Shown here in pieces: positions 57,781-64,000 of a stretch of 64,000 nucleotides of DNA. How positions within the stretch are numbered: the first letter of the stretch is position 1; each line of letters starts with the position of its first letter. The notes below the pieces were generated by a model. That model ran no database searches and was not told where the DNA came from. It saw nothing but the letters and a program-made list of their open reading frames with translations. Source of the DNA: Linnemannia schmuckeri (lineage: Eukaryota; Mortierellomycota; Mortierellomycetes; Mortierellales; Mortierellaceae); the NCBI GenBank assembly GCA_029449235.1, contig JANATG010000001.1, positions 1,364,001-1,428,000 on the forward strand. Direction: 5' to 3'. The position numbers and the translations under genes are program-made.

Positions 57781-59038
57781 CTCCTTCCCGTCCCTGAACG
57801 AGCTTGGCCTGACGACGAATTCATGCAAACTCGGGGTATTACCCCTTCCCGCCAAAACAAAAATGAAGAAAAAAAGACTTGAAGCGGCCGTTGTGCTTTT
57901 TGATGAACACAACACAAAAAAAACAAACAGCATTAAAGGCATACAAAACAAAACAATAACGATAAAGATAACATTAATAACAAGCACAAGCAGCAGCAAT
58001 CAGACCATGCATCTTTATTCTTGGTGCATTTCACCATGACAATATATAGGATCGTCAACCTTGTCTTTTGCAGCGGTCTACAATTTTTTGTCTTCTTTCA
58101 TTTTCTTCTTACTTCGTCATCGTATCCCAAGAGGTGAAACACGAATGAATGGTTGATTTCTATTCATTTCTTTATTTCTTCTTCCTCTCTTTCTTTCCTC
58201 TCTCTTCCTCTTCCTCCTCCTACCATACCCCATACCCCATATCCCATATACTTCCCATCCCAGTGATCCAACACACACACTCTCCCTTCCTCACGTTTTG
58301 TGTGCGTTTGTGTTCCGTTTGTGTATCCTTTGTATCCACTCTGTACGCGACACACGACATACTAATACATATCCTCTCCTTTGTCATCCTCCTCGCAGAT
58401 TAAACCAACCCTGATCTGTCTGGCTCATAAACTAACCTTTTATTTCTTTCTTACTCTTTTACTACTTTTTCTTCTTCTTTGTCCTCTTCTCTTATCCCTA
58501 TCCATATCCCTATCCCTTTCCCTTTCCCTTTCTTTTCTCTCCATTCGCACATCTCCTATCCCTTTTTTTCTACCTCTTTCCCTCACACTCTTTCCAATGG
58601 GCAACACGACACTCTTTTCTCGTTGAATTCTTCCTTCCTTTTCCCTATCCTTTCCCTTTCGCTTCCTTTTCCTTCACTTCTTATCCTCTACTCCTCCTCC
58701 TCCTCTGAACAGTTAGTTAGGAACAGAAAAAAAGGAACGTCCATTTTTTATTCTGTAAGCATCGTCTTTCTTTGTCTCTTTTTTGTCGTCTTCTCCTTTT
58801 TCATTTTTCTCTCCCTTCCACAACACCACACCGAGCGAGTCCTTTAAGCCCCGCCTCTCTTTTTCCTCCTCCTCGCCAAAATAATAATAATAACACCTTT
58901 AACCAACTCAACTCACCGTCTCTCACCCTCCTACCAATACTTCACCAGCCGACACACCCCTGCACAACAACAACTCTCTCCACTACCCTTCCCACCTCCA
59001 CGCCGGAATCTCTCTTACCCCCTCTACCTACTGAGGAC
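57285..59038. other. intergenic spacer and CT-rich leader of the KH gene
   Basis: The left part should hold the pseudokinase 3' UTR (ATTAATAAACAAA just after the stop). A T36 run is at 57745-57780. From about 58160 to 59030 the + strand is strongly CT-rich with CCTATCCC-type repeats, ending at the KH gene ATG. I read that as promoter and long leader. No other gene is seen. Confidence 0.5.
57745..57780. repeat. T36 homopolymer
   Basis: A run of 36 T on the + strand lies in the spacer between the pseudokinase and KH genes. Like the other long T runs here it is non-coding. Confidence 0.8.
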
Positions 59039-62000
59039 ATGGAAGGGAATACGATCCTCTCCCTGTGCTTCCCCTCCGCACAGGCTGGCGGAGCCGTGGA
59101 CGATGCGATGACTAGGACATTCCAGCTCCTCTGCGAAGACATCGCCCAGCAGAACCACTGCCAGGCCAGCCTCGACGTCCATGCCAGCAACGACAACACC
59201 TTTGGAACACACTCACATCAGTCCTTAGCTGGCGAGAGACTCTCTTCATTTGATACCCGCTACCCATCCGTGGTGGTTTACAATGTCACGTTGTCTGGAG
59301 CCTATTCTGATGTGATGCATGCTCGAGGAGCACTCATGCGCAACAGCCCTCTGAAGGTACGATGAATCCAGTCTTACCCTTACCCCCGCCTTCCTCCTTT
59401 CCCCTCCCCCTCCCCTCTCCCTTCCTCTGTCCTCCCTTCAGGTTTTTTTCTCTTGCTCCAGTCCTATTCTCTGTTCAGAAAGTTTATTACGTACAAGTGC
59501 CATATTATTTTGGTCATTGTTCCCATTCGAGTCACCGTCGACGACAAGATGCCGTAGTCAGCAGCTCAAAAGAAGTTTTACAGGCCTGATCAGTTTTTAT
59601 TCGTTAATATTTTTTTTCTTTTTTGTTTGGTGTATTGGATTTCTACTGGAGTTGTTTGCGTCTCCTTGACCCCACCCCTTGTTCTCACTGTCCTCTTACT
59701 CTCGGCTTTGTCGCTCGCTTTTCTTGCACTTTTTTTCACAACCCCTCAAAGGCTACTTTTTTCGTTGTTTTGGGGATATTTTTATTTATTTACTCATCCT
59801 TGCAGACAGACGAAACGAGTGAGTATGAGTAGCGAGTCTACATATACGTGTATATGTGTCTTGTGGTTTGTTTACACAAATACCAGGCGGAGTGGTTTGT
59901 TTATGTGACTATGACTGTTTAAAATTTCCAACTTTTTTTTTCTCGTTCTATTCTCATTTTCATAATTGACATAACTCAACCTTTTTTTTCAGAACCCTGA
60001 CTCTGAACCGCTCTCTCTCTGTGGATCGGGGACTCGTTCTCGTCTTCTTATTCGCCCGTCTTCGTGATTCGTGTGATCCCCCCTGTGTCTCGGGTTCACC
60101 TGGTTTTCACTCTCTTAGCGCTACCTTTTTGCCTCGCTGAACTAACTCTCGCTGTCATTGATATCCTACGTACCTACCTAGCCACGTCTGTCTATCCCTG
60201 TCAGCAAGGCTCTGATCACTTCACCAGTACCTCCAGTCGACCAGACTAAACATCCTCAGGAACGCGACAAAGGCAAGGATCAGGAGCAGAGTAGCCGCAA
60301 GGAGCACAATGGACCCTCGACTACCACTACTACCATCCTTACTGCAGGACCAGATACAACCCCTGTACAATCATCATCACAGGCATCTTCTGATCCCGCC
60401 TCATCATCCGCAGAAGGCTCCAACAACGGTCCTTCAGATCCCAATACCCGGAACACTCAGTCTCTTCCACCCTTCACCTCGCACTCCAACGATTCCCACG
60501 CATCGCTCGATGCTAGAACTCTGACACAGGGATCTGCTACAGCGCCAACCACATTCGCACCTACTTTTACTGTCCTGCCTCTTTTCAAGACAGCTGTGGA
60601 CAAGATCTCAGCATCGACCAGGACGTCAATCGCCTTGTTATCCAGCCCTATTCACCCGCCCACAGCGCCTGAAAAGGCGGTCGCTGCTTTTTCCAGACAG
60701 GAAATGGTTGAGTTGGTCGTGACAGGAACATGGGAGAATGCCGAGGCTGCTCGTGCGTTGCTACTTGTGGCCATTGACACACTGGAACCTGGTATTATCT
60801 CGGATAGCCTGACGGTTGAGCTGAAGTATCAAAACATGATTGGTGGCAGGAAGCGACAGGCACTTCAGGAGCTTATGGCGAGCACACGAACCAACATTTA
60901 CTTGACGTCGCCCTTTGTCCAAACTTCCAACAAGAGTGGCAGTCCTGTTGATCCTCGGTACAACGATATCCACATTACGGGTGAGGCGAAGCAGGTTGCC
61001 AAGGCCAAGGCAGTACTCCACAATGCTTGTCTTCGTGCGCAGACGGAATCAATGTCTTGCACACGCACCGTCAACATTGCTGCACGCAAGCTGGATTGGA
61101 TGCTGCTCAACCACCGAGAGAAGCTCCGCGCCATCATGACCGACAACGCATCCTTCATTGCTTTCCCTCCTCTGGGTGGCACTTACCCCACCATCTTTGT
61201 ATATGGACAGTCGAGCGTGAATGTAGAGAGAACTATCCGCACAGTGATGCAGTTGGTAAGTGTCATGACTTGGTTCGGGTGCCAAAATAATATATGTGCC
61301 CAGTGTTACTCAAGGTTTTTAGTTCAGGAGCCTAACATCATAATGGTGCGCTTGATCTTTTTTCGTGGCAAAATAATAGTCGTGTCATTTCCACTCTGGC
61401 TCAATTCTCATGCGGGATATCCCTCACTCGATGCACACGTTACAGTCGCCTGCAGCCCTTGCCGGGATCTGCAAGGTCGTCTCCCAGTCTTCCGAAGCTG
61501 AGATCGAATACCGCGCCAACGGCTTTCAAATGTGTGGCAGTGAGGTCCAGGCTAGGAAGGCGATGATGTGTTTGACGAGAGCCGAGATTGTCAAAGCGCT
61601 TCCGTCGGAATTCAAGTTTTCAGTCGAACTGGCGAACGAACACCGCGAGTTTATCTCTGGCAAGAAGAACGGCAAGATCAACAGGATTATGAAGACGACA
61701 GGCGCCAAAATCAAGTTTGACCAGTGTAATGAGTATAACTTTTATGTCGACCTGAGCTCAAGCATTGCTGCCAAGGCAATGGAGGCGCTCGAATTGCTTC
61801 AGGAGGAACTGCCTGCAGAGATCTCGTTCTTTGTCCCGGAAACATACCACAAGCGGATCATTGGTGTTGGCGGCAAGAACATTCAGCGGATCATGAAGAA
61901 GTTTGGAGTATATGTCAAGTTTTCGAACGCCGAGGAGTTTGCAAAGCTGGGAGGCTACTACGACAATCTGGACAACGTGGTGGCGCGTACTCCTTCCAAG

Positions 62001-64000
62001 AACGCTGTCAACCTGGATTTCCTCAAGCAGGCTGTCATGGAACTCGTGAGCCCAAAAGACAAGGACTTTATCTACCAACATTTGGACATCCCTAAACACC
62101 AACACCTCAATCTGCTTTCGGATCATGCGATTACTCTGCGGGAGATTCACGACGCTACCAACGCCACCATTTTCTTCCCTGCAAGAGAGCTTGGACGCGA
62201 TACGGTTTCGATCTATGGACCCGACTCTCTTATGCAGCAGGCGGTAGCTATGCTTTTGTCTGTTGTTGAGGAGCAGTACGTCTACCCGGTGCCATATTCC
62301 GAGTCTATGGCCAACGCTCTGTCGCTTTCAGAGTTCCAGAAGGATGTTGTCGATGTCATCAAGCAGGATTGGAACATTACTCTCATGTCGCCTCCTATCA
62401 ACACCAAGCTCACTGGTCTGGATACGGCAACGACTCAAGATGCTAACGGCACTGATGACAACGGAGCCGTCAAATCTGAGGAGAGGGAGAGCGAGGACAA
62501 GGTCGTTGAGATCCACCCGGATCATGTTTTCGTTTTTGAGTACACAAGGAACAACGAGGAGCGTCTTCCAAAAGCCAAAGAGAGATTGACTCGGTATTTG
62601 ATTAGTCATCAGGTCCTTGTCGACGAGGACGAGCTTCTCATCCCAGGACTTCGACCAGACTCTTTTGCTGAGTCTTTGGCCCAGTTCCCGAACAGGCGAC
62701 CAACCTCTCTTGGTCTTGGTGGTAGGTTGTAACCGAGAGGTTGCTTTGTTATGTAGGATTTTGGGGAGGAGTCATTTATAGAACCGATGGACTAACTCTA
62801 TATCATCTCATTTATTACCCTTACATTAGACATCCTTCCTCAAACACCCCTCGATTACAGCCTCTTTGACGGTGGACGGGATACTTTTGACAGTCTTGGC
62901 AACAGCATGGGAGGTATGAGCTTGGGTTCATCAGACATCAGGTCTATTTTTACACCGAATACTGGTTCAGTCCTTTCGTCACTGTCGACATCGCCCTCAA
63001 GATGGCCCGAGCATGCTCGTCACATGAGTGCCTTCCAGAACTCACCTACGGCACTTGGAACGACCACTACATCGATCACAGGCACACCTTCGTTTGGATT
63101 GGGACCTGTGCCTGGCTTGGGTCAAACCACCGGTAGTCCGAGCGCATTCCCTAGGGTGGCTTCCTTGCCACAAGACCCCTGGGCCACCGCAAAGCACCAG
63201 CAACAACAGCGACAGTCTCAATCCTCCGGAGGTTACCTTGGTTCGATTGGTGATTTGCGTTCATCACCTCAGGGTATTTCGACGACTTCTTTGAGCGGAT
63301 TGCCACAGGGCAGTGGGTATTATTCACCAGGCGGCTACACACAGCCTCCGCATACCACTATGCACACACCCGAGGCTGCCTACAATAAGGCTCCTGGCTT
63401 CCAGATGTCGGGCAACATGACCCCCGTTCACCGCTATTCTGGCAGTAACTCTCCTGTCCACGGACCAACAGGAACCCCTGGCAATTATGGAAACATGATG
63501 GGTCTGCCAACCTCGAACCAGGCTGGATCGACCTCAAGACCCTCTTCCGGATCTGCAGCCTCTCGCGGCAGCATGCAGTTGTTGGAGGACAAGATGCTGG
63601 CTGGTTCGGCCTTCGGAGCAGGATATGGACCTGCATTGAACAGTGGAAGCGGCGCACGCACCGGATATCAACAGCAGCAGTCACAACTGCAACAGTCGCC
63701 CCTCCACTCCCAGCCACCAAACTCGCAAGCCTCGTTTGCTGGGCAACCATTCCCGACGCACCTGCCTGTCCACCACGGCGGCTCTTACCCACAGCAGCGT
63801 CAGCGTCATTCGAGCCAAAACAGTGCGGCAAGCCACCACACCATGGGTCTTGGCCATATTGGAGGCGGACCTGGATCTGCAGGCGGAAGCGTCAACAGCG
63901 ACGAGATTTCAACGGAGGATGATAGCGACGAGGTATTTGATGAGATGAGGAACAGGCACAGGATGCACAGCACCCCGACATCGCTTTTCCAACAGCACAA
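59039..64000 (+). CDS. KH-domain RNA-binding protein (right end cut by the window)
   Basis: Exons 59039-59356, 60209-61255, 61446-62721 and 62830 to beyond 64000 give more than 1270 residues; the stop is outside the window. KH-like segments are visible in the middle: YQNMIGGRKRQALQELMAS (a degenerate GxxG), HREFISGKKNGKINRIMK with GAKIKF, and HKRIIGVGGKNIQRIMKKFG with VYVKF, the last two having good GxxG loops. They bind single-stranded RNA. This large multi-KH layout with low-complexity tail recalls fungal relatives of yeast YLL032C and animal Bicaudal-C, but I do not claim orthology. Residues about 110-215 are Ser/Thr-rich, and the tail after 62830 is rich in Ser, Gly, Pro, Gln and Met, ending in an acidic EISTEDDSDEVFDEM patch. 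Intron 1 is 852 bp. The protein is probably cytoplasmic and regulates mRNA. Confidence 0.8.

Overview
The window is nuclear DNA from a fungus with many introns. Coding genes alternate with AT- and CT-rich spacers, and introns have GT(A/G)AGT-type donors and T-rich tracts before AG acceptors. The protein set (exportin-7, eIF3k, gankyrin, a three-repeat gelsolin protein, a BAG-like membrane protein, a Puc1/Cln-type cyclin, glutamine- and histidine-rich tails) fits an early-diverging fungus. A Mortierella-type (Mortierellomycotina) genome is my best guess from protein style, but no rRNA or mitochondrial marker is present to confirm it. I see no transposon, CRISPR array or convincing tRNA/rRNA gene.

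Layout, left to right. 1-2021 is a gene-free flank. 2022-7824 holds gankyrin/Nas6 (-), a low-complexity protein of unknown function (+), eIF3 subunit k (+) and a Ser/Thr-rich membrane or secreted protein (-). 7825-15529 is a 7.7-kb gene desert upstream of a G1-type cyclin (15530-17975, +); it holds one possible relic of mitochondrial ATP synthase subunit k. Next come a monocarboxylate-transporter-like MFS permease (-), a 69-residue YABBY/HMG-like protein (-), a 637-residue protein I do not recognise (-), exportin-7 (+) and a four-unit polyubiquitin gene (-). A possible unrecognised zinc-ribbon-like gene or relic lies near 34.6-35.0 kb.

35.2-48.5 kb is the gene-dense part: a severin/fragmin-like gelsolin protein (+), a CoA-binding protein (+), a proline iminopeptidase-like hydrolase (-), a membrane-anchored BAG-like protein with a new-looking 29-residue repeat (+), a SET-domain protein (-), a C2H2 zinc-finger protein (+) and a secreted 5'-nucleotidase (-). 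A 5.4-kb spacer then precedes a pseudokinase-ankyrin protein (+). A KH-domain RNA-binding protein (+) runs off the right edge.

The genes do not form an obvious pathway cluster. Gankyrin, polyubiquitin and the BAG-like protein share a proteostasis theme, but they are spread over 38 kb and I would not call this a cluster. The most notable observations are a 6-nt microexon that restores two conserved residues of the 5'-nucleotidase, a kinase-like domain lacking its main catalytic residues fused to ankyrin-like sequence, the 29-residue repeat, ankyrin repeats each carried on an exact 99-nt exon, and two candidate decayed or unrecognised small genes. All gene models were spliced by eye from reading-frame continuity, splice sites and family conservation; no search was run.
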